64,000 bases of DNA from Microstegium vimineum (GCA_022036555.1 CM039129.1:27268553-27332552); one strand, 5' to 3'. Shown: positions 34,083-45,919, counted from the stretch's first letter. A program made the numbers and translations. Notes: generated by a model not told the origin, from the letters alone.

Positions 34083-34430
34083 ATGGAGGGGAGAGCTCAC
34101 CGTGGAAACTCCTGGTGGGATGTAGCGCTCCTAGCAGTGTCGTGGACCATCGAGCGGCATCGTGGAGGGAGGAGTGGCGGCGCTGAAGTAGCACTGAAGC
34201 AGTGGCCGGTGAAGTCCAGCGGCGGGCACTGGCGTGGTGCGGCGTCGTCGGCAGAGAGCTTCCTGCTACGGCGTCGGGCTGGAGCGCGGCGAGCTCGAGC
34301 GTCGGCGGGAGGGTCCTGCTGTGGCGGCGTCGGGCTGGAGCAGCGGCAGCGTCGTCGGCACAGAGCTTCCTGCTGCGACGTCGGGCTCCTGCTGCGGCTA
34401 AGTGTGGAATGGGCGCGAGTCTGAAAATTT
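34083..34430. repeat. GC-rich block with short degenerate repeats
   Basis: Repeats of a unit like GCTTCCTGCTGCGGCGTCGGGCTGGAGC occur three to four times. Open frames run in more than one frame, typical of GC-rich repeats. It may be a leader exon of the accessory gene; I cannot support a protein. Confidence 0.45.
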
Positions 34431-34439
34431 CAGACTGCG

Positions 34440-34630
34440 CCCTTTCCTTATATAGTCCGCCTCATCACTACCGGATCCTATTATAAACCGCCAGTGATGT
34501 CCCCTATCACAACCGGTTTGTAAAAGGAACCGGCAGTGATGAGGGCGCATCAGTGCCGGTTGGTTATTCGAACTGGCAGTGATAGAGGCACATCACTGTC
34601 GGTTCCTCTATAACCGGCAGTGATGTGTGT
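34440..34630. repeat. Internal copy of CACTA-2 subterminal-type repeats
   Basis: CATCACTACCGG, AACCGGCAGTGATG, GCATCAGTGCCGGTTGG and CACATCACTGTCGGTTCC, in both orientations, are the same motif family as at both element ends. It lies in the middle of the element, between the two genes and upstream of the accessory gene. Confidence 0.8.
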
Positions 34631-34766
34631 ATTTTTTTTAATCTGTCTTTTGCTTTAGAATTCAAATTACTCCTGATTTTTTACTAGAACTTGAAAAACT
34701 CCAAACATAGAAGTTGCATAATTTTTAATTCTCTACAACTTTTGTCGAAGGAGCATATTCAAACTC

Positions 34767-35115
34767 TTTATAGTTTTTGAATTCCATTTTGAATTTGAAT
34801 AAGGGTTTAAACTTCAATTACCCCCTTTGTAATTACACCAAAAATTTGAATAGAAGTTGAAAATCTTCCAACATAGCTTTTGCTAGTTTTGAGGAGCTCT
34901 ACATTAATGCTTATACACTCAAGGTCTAATTATTTATAGTTTTTTAATTCCATTTTGAATTTGAATAAGGGTTTAAAATTTAATTACCCGCTTTGTAATT
35001 ACTCCAAAAATTTGAATAGAAGTTGAAAATCTTCCAACATAGCTTTTGCTAGTTTTTAGGAGCTCTACATTGATGCTTATACACCCAAGGTCTAATTCTG
35101 TATAGTTTTTGAATT
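34767..35115. repeat. Tandem duplication, 166-bp unit
   Basis: Two adjacent copies, each with TTTGAATAAGGGTTTAAA, AATAGAAGTTGAAAATC and TTCCAACATAGCTTTTGC; the anchor AAGGGTTTAA is at 34801 and 34967. No coding content. It lies downstream of the Tnp2 gene. Confidence 0.85.
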
Positions 35116-35253
35116 CCTTTTGACATGGCATACATCAATCAACAACGTGGTACAACTCATCAATCTCTGCAAGTCCATATGATCTCAAATTCGATGCAAA
35201 TTACTAAAACAACATTTCATTAAGGATTACATAGTTTGTGATACTCTAACAAT

Positions 35254-38200
35254 TCACGGTACAGGTACGATGATGGCCTCATCGTGATCACTCCAGAGGT
35301 AAGCAGGTTTGTCACCCTCTTCAAGGACATGTAGGGTAACGGCCTGCCCAAAAGGAGCCATTTCTTCATAACCTTTGTAGTCTTCTTCGTCTGTCACTCC
35401 GTCGACACCGACAATCTTCCTTTTGCCTTGCAATACTACATTTCGGCTTCCATTTGTATTGTTATCCCTTGCATAGAAGATTTGCAAAACATCCTTTGCA
35501 AGGACGAAGGGGTCATCTCTGTATGTAGTCTTGGATAGATCAATGGTAGTGAACCCATCCTTGTCGGTGTTGATTTCATTCAGCCGAACCCACAGACAAT
35601 GGAAAAGAGCAACTTTCAACTGATGTCCATAGTCTAGCTCCCATATCTCATCAATAAAACCATAGTATGTTGCCACCACCGTGCCGTACTCATCGTGGGC
35701 GTCGAAACGAACACCACTATTTTGGTTGGTGCTCTTTCCGTCCTATTTTTTGTGTAAAATGTAAAACCATTTATTTGATATCCTTGGTACATCATTAGCG
35801 TAGTCGAAGGTCCGGGGGCTAAGAGATCTAGCTGACATCGAAACCAATCACCGAATTCCTCCTTATGTTTTTTCTCAAGCCAAGCCTGTGACCTACTGAT
35901 GTGCTTCCTTTGCAGTAACTGTTTGTGCTCATCAATGTATGCCATCACACCGTCGGCCTACTGGAGAATAGCGAAGTGTGCTTGTCTGAAGGAGACCACT
36001 TTGTCTATTTTGATAGCTTTCTCACCTATTGTTCCTTTGCCCCCTAGTCTTCCATCATGATGAGATACTGGAACTCCGATCCGCTTGATGTCTAGATAAT
36101 ATGTGGAGAACTCAATAGCCTCCTCTGTTGACCATCCTTCTACCATGCTCCCTTCTGGTCTGAATTTATTCCTAACATACCGCCTAAAAACTTTCATGAG
36201 CCTCTCGAAAGGAAACATCTGGTGTTGGTACATTGGGCCAAGGGCTTTTATTTGATCCACAAGATGAACAAGTAGATGCACTGAAAGGTCAAAGTAAGTC
36301 GGTGGGAAATGCATCTCAAGCCTGCATATAATCTCAGCTATCTCCTGCTTCAAGCGGTCTAGCCTGCCCACTTCAATCACCTTATTAGAGACCGCGTTGA
36401 AGAACGAACACAACTTTGTGATTGGAGCGCGGACCTTGTCAGGGAGGATACCTTGCAAGGAAACTAGGATCAGCTGAGTCATTTTGACATGACAGACATG
36501 GGCCTTCATAGAACCATAGTTAAACTTAAGTTCTCTCATGTTAACTAGCCTCTTCGGGTTCCCACAGTAGCCACTCGGTACTTTGAGATCGTTGAAGAAA
36601 GAAATAAGCATTTCTTTTTCCTCCTTTTTCAGTGTCCATGATGCCACCAGAAGTTTCAAGTGGCCATTCTCAAGAGTTACTGGGTACAACTCCTTCTTGA
36701 GGCCTAGGTGTTGCATGTCCAAGCGTGTCACGAGAGAATCTTTGCTTGTTCCCCCGGTGTTCATCAACGTGTTAAGTGTGTTACCGCACATGTTTTTAGT
36801 TATGTGCATTGGATCAAGACAGTGACGTAGACTCAAAAGTTGCCGGTAAGGTAGTTTCCAGAAGATTAATTTTTTCTTCCAAATACTATCGGTTGGCGCT
36901 GCTACTGCCCCGTCCCCCTTCCCAAGGACAACATTTGTGAGTTTGCTTAATTGTTGAAGCAGCTGTTTCCCGTCTCGATACTTTGGAGGTCCGCGTTTCT
37001 CAGTAGTCCCATTAAAATCTTTTGTATTCCTACGGTAAGGGTGATCACAACGTAGGAACCTACGGTGTCCCATGTAGACCATCTTCCTGTTTTCTGGTAT
37101 ATGTGTAGCATCAGTGTCGTCCAAGCACTCGACACACCCAATGTATCCTTTTGTCTTCTCTCTAGACAAGGAACCTCGCCCTGGTAGGTCGGTGATTGTA
37201 GCGATAAGTACAACCTTTACCGTGACATGTTATTTTTTGTACTCATCCAAGAAATCCTTCACACCCGTCTCCCACATCTGTAGTAGTTCATTGATCACTA
37301 TATCTAGAAGCACATCAATATCATTACCAGGTTGTCTTGGTCCTTGGATTAGTAATGACATCTGGACGTATGACCGTTTCATACAAAGCCAGGGTGGAAG
37401 GTTGTATATACATAGTGTCACGGGCCAAGTGCTATGATTGGTTCTGACCTGGTCAAACGGGTTCATCCCATCTGTGCTCAAAGCAAACCACAGATGCCTT
37501 ACCTCTCCACCGACGTTCTTATAGAACATAGTGTTGATAGTCCTCCAGTCCGACCCATCGGCGGGGTGTCTCATCATTGAATCTTTCTTTCGCTCTTCAT
37601 CGTGCCAACGCAACAACTTGACTGACTTCTCATTTGCAAACAACCTATGCACTCGTGGAGCAATAGGGAAATACCACACGGACTTTACTGGCCCTCCTCT
37701 GGTCTTGCTTCCATCATTTGATGGCCCTTGCTTGTATCGGGGAGTTTTACACTTGGGACATGCATCCAAGTCTTTGTATTTGTCTCCACGGTACAATATG
37801 CAGTCGTTGAAACACGCGTGGATTTTCTCAACCTCTAGTCCAATTGGGCAAATCATTTGCTTCGTAAGGTAAATCTTTTCTGCTAACTCGGCCTCCAGGA
37901 ACAGTTTATGTAGTATAACTAACAAGTTATCGAAGCCTTTATCACTCAACCCATTCGTTGATTTGAACTCCAATAGCATGATGTTAGCTTCCAGTTTGCT
38001 TATTGGGGAGCCCAGAAACAATGGTGTTTTTTGCATCCTTTCTCATCATCTCCAGTTTTTTCAACTGTGGAGCACTAAGGAATCCCCTATGCACATCATG
38101 TCGAAGCTGTGAAATGCCATCATTTTCCTCAGTGTCTTCAGCTAATGTATTCATAAACACATCATCATTGGTAGGCACATGTTCTGTGTACTCATGAACA

Positions 38201-38562
38201 GGCAATAATGCATTCAGGGATACAATAGGCATGTGCACATCATCATTAACATTTTGACCAACCTCCCCATGCAAAGTCCAAATCGTGTAGTTTCTCATGA
38301 ACCCCCTTGTGATCAAGTGCAACCGTATATGCTCCACGTCACCCCATTTTCTCGTATTCTTGCAGTCTTTGCATGGACAGAATACAAGATGTGAGTCACC
38401 AGCATTGGCTCTAGCTCGCTTGATGAAATCGTCGATGCCCGTCATGTACCATGGGTCTGTACGTGACAGATCGTACATCCACCCTGGAGCCACGTCTGCA
38501 CTGATAAAATGGACAGAGCAGAGAAAACATAGGAACATATTAATAGGAGCATTTTTTAACAA
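35254..38562 (-). pseudogene. CACTA-2 Tnp2 transposase (TnpD-like)
   Basis: Transposase that recognises and cuts the CACTA ends. N-terminal Transpos_assoc-like zinc region (38500-38290: WMYDLSRTDPWY, then CPCKDCKN and RLHLITRGF). A frameshift near 38020 joins to the Transposase_21 (PF02992) region (38036-36700: LYRGDKYKDLDACPKCKTPRY, then GMNPFDQ, LPPWLC and the LSLRHCLDPMHITKNMC block). DUF4218-like part 36450-36000 (MHFPPTYFDLSVHLLVHL). DUF4216-like end 35680-35254 (VLQIFYARDNN). Stops in the same frame at 37230 and 35958 and a shift near 35650 inactivate it. Catalytic acidic residues were not assigned. Confidence 0.88.
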
Positions 38563-38584
38563 TATTCTTTTCTTTATAATTTGA

Positions 38585-39194
38585 ATTTGGTCGCGCTATA
38601 AAAAGTGAGACAACAAAAATAGGTGGATGCATGCAGTATTAAATGTGAGTATTAAATGCATGCATGGAGTATTAAATGCATGCATGCATGGAGTTTTAAA
38701 TGTAAGTAATAAATACCGAATCTATTCCACATCCCATCAAATCTTTAATACATGCATGGAGTATTAGATGTAAGTAATAAATATAACTAATTACAATTTT
38801 TATCCATAATTTTCGAGATGAATCTTTCGAACCTAGCTATTCAATGATTATACAATAATTATCCAATAAAAACAAAGTGCTACAATTTTTCTAAATACTT
38901 TTGGATCTAAAAGGTACAAAAAACTGACACAAATTGCAACATCTCTCTTCTTGATCATAAAAACTAGCATAGCTCTAAACTATAGATTTACACACAAAAA
39001 CAATGTAAACCAACAATTCTAAAGAATTATGCTTGTTACTAACCAAGAGCAAGAAGATATGAGGATCCAAGAGTGAAGATGAGCCAAAAATGGAGATCAA
39101 GAAATCCACCAGCCACAACAATGGAGAGAGGGAGCTCCGAGCACTGGTCTGTACTATTGGGCAGAGGAGGAAGAGAGGAGATCGCGTGCTTTAT
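38585..39194. other. CACTA-2 sequence upstream of Tnp2
   Basis: AT-rich, no coding domain. GCATGCATGGAGTATTAAATG-like units recur at 38625-38775 (three to four copies). Probably the Tnp2 promoter and leader. Confidence 0.5.
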
Positions 39195-39475
39195 ACTGTA
39201 CACAACATCACTGCCGGTTCCATCCACGAACCGATAGTGAAACACCACATCACTGCCGGTTGGTGGCTTGAACCGGCAGTGATAGGGCCAAGAGGCATCA
39301 CTGCCGATTCAAGCCACGAACCGACAGTGATGTGGTGTTTCACTGCTGGTTCGGCCCCTGCCCCCAATAATTGGGGGCCTGTCAGAGGAAGAACCGACAG
39401 TGAAGAGGCATCACTGCCGGCCCAAACAAAACCGGCAGTGATGGGCCAACAGTGATTATCGTTTCTGTAGTAGTG
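39195..39475. repeat. CACTA-2 subterminal repeats and terminus, right
   Basis: At least six CATCACTGCCGGTT / GAACCGGCAGTGATG motifs in both orientations, then the terminus CTGTAGTAGTG. The inverted pairs could fold into hairpins. Confidence 0.88.
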
Positions 39476-39478
39476 AAG

Positions 39479-39550
39479 TGCTCCATGGACTAAGGAAAAG
39501 AAGAAAGAGAAAAAAAGATGAGCTAAAGACAAAGGTATATCATAGGGCCA
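39479..39550 (+). repeat. Sirevirus 3' LTR, piece 2
   Basis: 72 bp between CACTA-2 and gypsy-4. It reads TGCTCCATGGACTAAGG through CATAGGGCCA, co-linear with about 21583-21657 of the 5' LTR apart from short indels. Confidence 0.9.
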
Positions 39551-40941
39551 TGTTGACACAAAAAGTGACGTACTGCGTCTCACACACAGCAAGCCGGAAA
39601 GCGTTGCTTCAATCGGGTGCCCGGGTGCTTCGAGAACCGAAAACGTGACAATCAGTTTGACCTGAAACTAATAAGGGATGAAAGTCATTAGATATAAACT
39701 GGAACATGCCGGATAATACCAGACAGTTCCATATGTACGGCCTTGAAGCCACTTACAACGACATACAGCTATGAAAGTTATATGCCAACATATTTTATGG
39801 AACATTCGGCTAAAACAGACATAAAGTACGTAAACCATTGATTGCCGAACGCGCATGCATGGGAAAAGGACGTACAAACGAATCATAATTGAATATAGAT
39901 TAAAGCATAACCAAGCTCGACAATCAGCCGAATTGGGGTCCATGATGAAGGAAACACATAAGCAAACATAATTAAACTAATCTAAAGCCTGCATCTGCCG
40001 CATGATACTTAGCGTCATCAAAGCTTAAACATGGATAGCATGCATGAACCCGCAACACGTAACAATCTAGATTCAAACTAATTCGGCTATTATAGATATA
40101 AGATCTACTTATAGGAGCAACATGAGTGCAACAACTCATTATAATATGGATAGATCTATATAAATTAACAAGAGCCGAACCGTGTTAATCTAGATTGGGC
40201 AAAAGAGTGTTTGCAAATATGTAAAGATTATCTAAAACATGCAACACGATAACTTAATGAATCCAATAGATTTTGCCAAATCTACGAGAGCCGATAACTA
40301 TCTTTCTTATGCTAAGCAAATCGAGCAAACACATGCCGCATGGTATTTACTTGTAAACAAAACATAAGTAAAGACTTCTTGATCATCAATCAAGGATCCA
40401 CCGCACGATCATTGACAATAAACAAGACTACTTGCACCAACATCTAAATCCACCGCATGATACTAGATATGATAACAACGTTGCCAAGACTTACGGAGGT
40501 CGACGGATCGATGCTTCCTCTCGAAGAACTCTACGACACGACAAAAGGACTCGAAGTTGGCACGAGGCCGGTTGTATTGATTTGGTTATGAATACCTTTT
40601 ACAATAGCTAAGGGCTTATATTTATACCCTGGCTATGACATGAGTCCTAAGAGGACACGACTACAAAATATTAAAGGAAAATACAATATTTTGACTTTGG
40701 TTTCCGTCGGAGTCTTTATTGCCTTAATTTTCGCAACTATCGTTACTAATTCGGCCTTCACTTGCCGCCTTTGTCGCTCCGATGGAAACCACCTTTCTTC
40801 TGATTAATCGATTGGGCGATCGATCGCCGAATCTGGGAATTAACCGACCGCATGGACTTTGCTGAATGCTCTGAGCATCTATATCCGCCGACTCACCGTG
40901 CACTGGCCCACTTGTCATTGTGCAAAAATCCGGTGTTAACA
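39551..40941 (-). repeat. gypsy-4 3' LTR (1391 bp)
   Basis: TGTTGACACAAAAAGTGACG at 39551 and GGTGTTAACA ending at 40941. TATA box TATAAATATAA on the minus strand at about 40617-40630. In the first 215 bp from the outer end I count about 14 differences from the 5' LTR. Confidence 0.93.
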
Positions 40942-40960
40942 CATGCCCCCTCAATTTCGG
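40942..40960 (-). promoter_or_regulatory. gypsy-4 polypurine tract
   Basis: The minus strand reads CCGAAATTGAGGGGGCATG directly before the 3' LTR, identical in plan to gypsy-2. Confidence 0.8.
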
Positions 40961-41468
40961 GATAAAAGCCGTTTAACTGAAATTGACCGCAAGCTTCCTT
41001 TCTCCCCTTAGGTTTATATTGTTCAACACCGCAGCCGCCACCCATGAAATTCACATTTCGGCACTCTCAAATCTGCATCGAACCCTCAATGGCGACCCAG
41101 GACGAGATCCCAGAGGTAAAATTCCATCTCATTTTCTCGTGTATTCGGCAATCCCTGATCGGTTTTCCTACTTCCCTCCTAACTCATTTGTTTTCTCGAT
41201 TCCTCTAGTTTTTCCGAAGGAATGTAAGAATGAGATTTTGATTCCTTATGCTGTAAACTCTGATTCTTACCTCCTTGGTCCTAAGGGCAATCCTGACCGA
41301 ACTGAGATTATTGAGAAGGAAACCATGAGGATTCCTTTCAAATCCGGAGTCACCCCGTCTAATCAATGACCAAACACCTTCAAGACTTGGCCACTTCCCC
41401 CAATAGCCGGATGGCGAAATTGGGACCGTAGGATGTCAGACAAGAACAGTAGCAGTTGGGATAGCCAA

Positions 41469-42476
41469 TGATGAGGACATCACCGGCTTAGATATGACCA
41501 TGCCAACCACTTCTATACCAAAGGTGAAACCATTCTATATGAGGTTTATCATTGTTACATTTGATGAATGGGTGCTGCACTATGAAGTGTGTATGTTTTC
41601 ATTCTCAGAATTGCTTACATGGATCAAGGAACGGTTAGATTGCATATGGAAAGCATGGATGGTCAATGAAGTTGATTGGGGACCAAATCCAAGTATTCCT
41701 AACGTCCTCCACCAGGCCACCACGTCACTTTGGATCCAAGAAAAGAAAGAGTCTAAGTCCAACACGTTTTGGAAGTCCAATTCGGATTGCAGAAGAGTCC
41801 AAACTTACGACGGTTGCCACGACTTCATACGCACTCCGATTAGGACATTCTACAACTTTTTGGAAAGCTTATCAAGTCTACTTTCCAACGGTTCCGGACA
41901 CATACATATATCTTACCAGATGCGACCGCAGTTGACGATTTAATGCCGAGACCTTGTCTGCCAACAGTGCTGTGTCACCATATTTTGAGCCTATGGCCCG
42001 TGTATGAACTTGAGTCCATTAGGGACTCATCCTAGGGTTGTTGGACGACCCCAGGACCCTTGTGGTCGTCCTCTCTCCTCCTTATATCCCCTAGAGCCGT
42101 CACAAATAGATTGGGTTTTGTTTAGATGAAAGTTTAGCTCCTGCTACTTCCTTGTAGACGCGTATGTCGACTAGACCATCCGTTCTACTTGATTCGGAAC
42201 CCCACCTTCATGTGTATGACATCTGATCCTTCATCTCTTATTTGCAATTGAGTGCTTGTTCTACTTGTTCTTGCTTGTTCTTCGATTGCTTGCAGGAATA
42301 ACCCTAGTGGTTTGGTTGGTTGTGATCCGCAAGATCGTGAGCAACCGCTGGATTTGGTGTATCAATCGCTAAGGCGCAGCGTCCTTGGATGGTTGTAGTC
42401 GGATCGTGAACATCTCTCCAGTCAAATCGTAGTTATCTATCTCCACCGAAAGATCGGGACACCCATACACCCATTA
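41469..42476 (+). repeat. TR-GAG 5' LTR (1008 bp)
   Basis: TGATGAGGACATCACCGGC at the start; ends ACACCCATTA. Near-identical to 44916-45919. The final TTA rather than CA is chosen because it makes the target duplication exact. Confidence 0.88.
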
Positions 42477-42478
42477 AG

Positions 42479-42491
42479 TGGTATTCAGAGC
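42479..42491 (+). promoter_or_regulatory. TR-GAG primer binding site
   Basis: TGGTATTCAGAGC, 2 nt after the LTR; TGGTATCAGAGC, the initiator methionine tRNA site, with one inserted T. Confidence 0.8.
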
Positions 42492-43441
42492 AAGGTTTCA
42501 TCGGTGAGAGATTTTAGTTTGCTTTTAATTTTGTAAAATCCAGAAAAAGCCAACAAAAACTAGTAGATTCGTTTCCCATAATCCCATAGACCTTTTGAGC
42601 TTTTTACTAGTATTGATTAGTTCAGGCTTGTTGAGTTTGGTTTACATCGGTTGAGTCGTGTTGCTGGTCTTAGGGTTAGGCTTTTAGAGTTTCGAGTTCT
42701 TGTCACGTTTTGGTCACTATATCCGCTGTGTTTACCATCACCATATACGTCTCCACTACATCATATATATTTCTTTTGAAATCGTTGCTACCATATACAT
42801 CTTCGTTGCACCATATCCATCCACATTTTTTTTCACATCCAGATCTGATTTAGGCACACAAAAAAATATCAACATTGCTAGTTCTTTAAGAAAGAAAACA
42901 CATTGTTACGTTGCTTATTGGAATCTGATTTCTCAAGATCCAATTTTGTTATAGTTGTGCAAAGTAAAAGAAAAGAAGAAGAAAAAAATCGGAAAGAAAA
43001 TAGAAAAAAAGAAGAAAAGAAGAGAAAGAAAAAGAGAAAAGAAAGAAAAGAAGAGAGGAGGAAAAGAAAGGGAGTGTTTTGCTTGCTGTTTTTGTGCCTT
43101 TTCTTGCTGTACTGTGCCTTCGTTTGTGTCTAGGCTCGCGTCTGTAGCACGGTCTAGCCTAGGACCAGCATGGTACCTCTCAACTTGCTTTTGTGACTAA
43201 TGTGGTGCTAGTACTTCCTTGCATATTATTTTTAGCCTCCTATAGCTCCACATATCCGGATACAGCTTGACAGGTGTTGTTGCTACGGTGTCGATACACT
43301 ACATCCAAGGTTTCCGACTTGCTGGTTGTTGCAACCCCTGCTTTGCTGGGTAAGAACTTGTAAGAATTTGTTTGATCGAGTTTAGAGTGAGAGAATTACA
43401 GCAACCACATCCTACTAGTTGATAGGAACATAAATACTACT
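42492..43441 (+). other. TR-GAG leader with a near-pure purine tract
   Basis: Untranslated leader. At 42958-43073 about 115 bases are almost entirely A and G (AAGAAAAGAAGAAGAAAAAA and similar). Apparent Lys/Glu-rich frames here are composition artefacts. The rest holds no recognised feature. Confidence 0.75.
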
Positions 43442-44133
43442 GTGTATGTTTCTTGTTTTGTTCTAATCATGATAGGAATCTACATGGAAATTGGAGATGA
43501 TCAGATTGTCTATTCCAATCACTTTGCTAGGGGTGTGACAAGTGATAACCATGCTACTCATGAGGTATGTGATGTTTGGTTTGATAAAATAAAATCTACA
43601 GTACCTTATTTTGAAGGAAACTATGATCCTCATGCATATATTGAATGAGAGCTACATGTAGATAAGGAATTTAAAAAATATGATTTGTCTGAAAAACAAA
43701 AGGTTAGCATTGCTTCAAGTGTTCTTATCAACTATGCTTTAACTGAGTGGAAACACCTTTGTAGATTTGATAAAGCTCCTCAATCATGGAAAGATATAAA
43801 AAGACATTTTAGAGATGTTTTTGTTCCTATCTATTATTTGAATTTTTTAATGGAAAATTGCAATCTATAAAACAAGAAAACAAAACTGTAGCAGAATACT
43901 TGGAAAGACTAAAATTATGTTTGCTACGTTGTGGCTTTGAAGAAAATGATGAGTTTCTAGAACATAGATTTTTGCAAGGTCTTAACATGCAAATTCAGAA
44001 TATTCTTGTTGATAAACATTATAATACTTTTGATGAGTTGTTTGGTCTTGCTTGTGATTCTGAAATAACTCTAAAAAAGGATCTCACAAATACTATAGCA
44101 GCCTGTATCTCTCCTATTACTAATAATTTGTAG
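43442..44133 (+). pseudogene. TR-GAG gag domain
   Basis: Capsid-like part: VPYFEGNYDPHAYIE (43600-43645), YDLSEKQKVSIASSVLINYA (43680-43735), FDKAPQSWKDIKRHFRDVFVP and AEYLERLKLCLLRC, a gypsy-type Retrotrans_gag pattern. It is broken by a stop at 43646, a shift near 43850 and a stop near 44131. No zinc knuckle is seen. This gag would need to be packaged with enzymes supplied in trans. Confidence 0.75.
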
Positions 44134-44154
44134 CAAGTAGATGACAATATACAA

Positions 44155-44817
44155 ATGGACATTGATCAATTTGAGATAGGAGGTGAAACATTTGAAAAAA
44201 GCATGAATCTGGCTGCACATAGACCATTTGAGAAGAGCAGCAAAGGTAAGTCAGACAGTTGTAACATAAATCAAGGTGAGCATACTTTAGTAGAATTACA
44301 TTTGTCCACTAATCATGATATTATAGATCAATCAATTGTGGAACCTGTCGCTGATTTTCCTTTGTCACACTTTGATATGCTTGATATTCCTTGTGACAAA
44401 AAAGAGTTGTGTGGTAATGAATTACTTATATCCATACCACAACTACTGAATAAAGCTAAAAATTCTAAATCAATGAGTGCTGAATTCCAACATATTATTC
44501 ATATTGTAAATGAAAAAGAAGAAGCTCAATTGTTGTCATCTTTACATACAATAGGGTACATTGAGTTTGATGATCTTTGTGAGCTTAGCTATTTGCAGAA
44601 TAAATTGATTGGTAGATTTAAATTGCCATGTTCTTCTAATGTTAGTTTCCATGCTATTGGAAAATATAATTGTAAAGAGGAGTATGTGGTACATCGAATT
44701 TACATTTGCTCAGTTCTGCAATCTTCTTTTATTGTGAAAAGATGTGATCAATTAGAGGTAGGCAATAATTATAAACATGCCATGTCGAGCTTCTCTAGTT
44801 TTATTATGAAGAAATAG
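44155..44817 (+). CDS. TR-GAG second open frame, unknown protein (220 codons)
   Basis: Open from MDIDQFEIGGETFEKSMNL to SFIMKK. Acidic and Ser-rich, with HFDMLDIPCDKKELCGNELL and LCELSYLQNKLIGRFKLPC. No named domain recognised. It may be the C-terminal continuation of gag after the stop near 44131, or a separate product. It is intact while the gag in front is broken. Confidence 0.5.
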   Translation: MDIDQFEIGGETFEKSMNLAAHRPFEKSSKGKSDSCNINQGEHTLVELHLSTNHDIIDQSIVEPVADFPLSHFDMLDIPCDKKELCGNELLISIPQLLNKAKNSKSMSAEFQHIIHIVNEKEEAQLLSSLHTIGYIEFDDLCELSYLQNKLIGRFKLPCSSNVSFHAIGKYNCKEEYVVHRIYICSVLQSSFIVKRCDQLEVGNNYKHAMSSFSSFIMKK

Positions 44818-44915
44818 GATAACAAACAAGAAAGGGAGCCCGGTTTGCTTTTACCTACACCACATTCTCCAACAGTAGTCAAACCGAGGACGGTTTGCTG
44901 TCAAGAAAGGGAGAA

Positions 44916-45919
44916 TGATGAGGACATCACCGGCTTAGATATGACCATGCCAACCACTTCTATACCAAAGGTGAAACCATTCTATATGAGGTTTATCATT
45001 GTTACATTTGATGAATGGGTGATGCACTATGAAGTGTGTATGTTTTCATTTTCAGAATTGCTTACATGGATCAAGGAACGGTTAGATTGCATATGGAAAG
45101 CATGGATGGTCAATGAAGTTGATTGGGGACCAAATCCAAGTGTTCCTAACATCCTCCACGCCACCACGTCACTTTGGATCCAAGGAAAGAAAGAGCCCAA
45201 GTCCAACACGTTTTGGAAGTCCAATTCGGACTGCAGAAGAGTCTAAACTTGCGACGGTTGCCACGACTTCATACGGACTTCAATTAGGACGTTCTAGCAC
45301 TTTTTGGAAAGCTTATCAAGTCTACTTTCCAACGGATCCGGACACATACATATATCTTACCAGATGAGACCGCAGTTGACGATTTAATGTCGAGACCTTG
45401 TCTGCCAACAGTGTTGTGTCACCATATTTTGGGCCTATGGCCCGTGTATGAACTTAAGTCCATTAGGGACTCATCCTAGGGTTGTTGGACGACCCAGGAC
45501 CCTTGTGGTCATCCTCTCTCCTCCTTATATCCCCTAGAACCGCCACAAATAGATTGGGTTTTGTTTAAATAAAAGTTTAGCTGCGTCTACTTCCTTGTAG
45601 ACGCGTGTGTCGACTAGACCATCCGTTCTACTTGATTCGGAACCCCACCTTCATGTGTATGACATCTGATCCTTCATCTCTTATTTGCAATTGAGTGCTT
45701 GTTCTACTTGTTCTTACTTGTTCTTCGATTGCTTGCAGGAATAACCCTAGTGGTTTGGTTGGTTGTGATCCGCAAGATCGTGAGCAACCGCTGGATTTGG
45801 TGTATCGATCGCTAAGGTGCAGCGTCCTTGGATGGTTGTAGTCGGATCGTGAACGTCTCTCCAGTCAAATCGTAGTTATCTATCTTCATCGAAAGATCGG
45901 GACACCCATACACCCATTA
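44916..45919 (+). repeat. TR-GAG 3' LTR (1004 bp)
   Basis: Preceded by the polypurine tract CAAGAAAGGGAGAA (44902-44915). Differs from the 5' LTR by scattered substitutions and a few 1-3 bp indels. Confidence 0.88.

Larger units (their letters stand above)
29439..39475 (-). mobile_element. CACTA-2: complete CACTA (En/Spm) DNA transposon, 10037 bp
   Basis: Terminal inverted repeats CACTACTATAGAAC at 29439 and CACTACTACAGAAA read inward from 39475. 3-bp target duplication AAG (29436-29438 and 39476-39478), as expected for CACTA. Subterminal repeats lie at both ends. Two minus-strand genes: Tnp2 transposase (35254-38562) and an accessory Transposase_24 / Ulp1-like protein (29826-33240). Both carry stops, but the ends look intact. 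Confidence 0.93.
41469..45919 (+). mobile_element. TR-GAG-type non-autonomous LTR element (4451 bp)
   Basis: Two LTRs of about 1.0 kb, an initiator-methionine-type primer site, a gag region, an unknown frame and a polypurine tract, with no protease, RT or integrase. Target duplication GCCAA (41464-41468 and 45920-45924). This matches terminal-repeat retrotransposons that keep only a gag domain and depend on enzymes from another element. It interrupts antisense gene A of gypsy-4. Confidence 0.88.

Noticed and set aside
34466..34480. CACTAC at 34466 as the end of a separate CACTA element
   Set aside because: Only CACTAC matches the terminus; the rest fits the subterminal motif CATCACTGCCGG with one change.
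34083..34486. Ala/Arg/Gly-rich frames
   Set aside because: GC-rich degenerate repeat open in several frames; no domain.
41494..41943. Open frame MTMPTTSIP..., repeated at 44845-45246
   Set aside because: It is the two LTRs of the TR-GAG element, not a duplicated gene; frames end at different indels.
42903..43200. Lys/Glu-rich open frames
   Set aside because: Produced by the purine tract in the TR-GAG leader.
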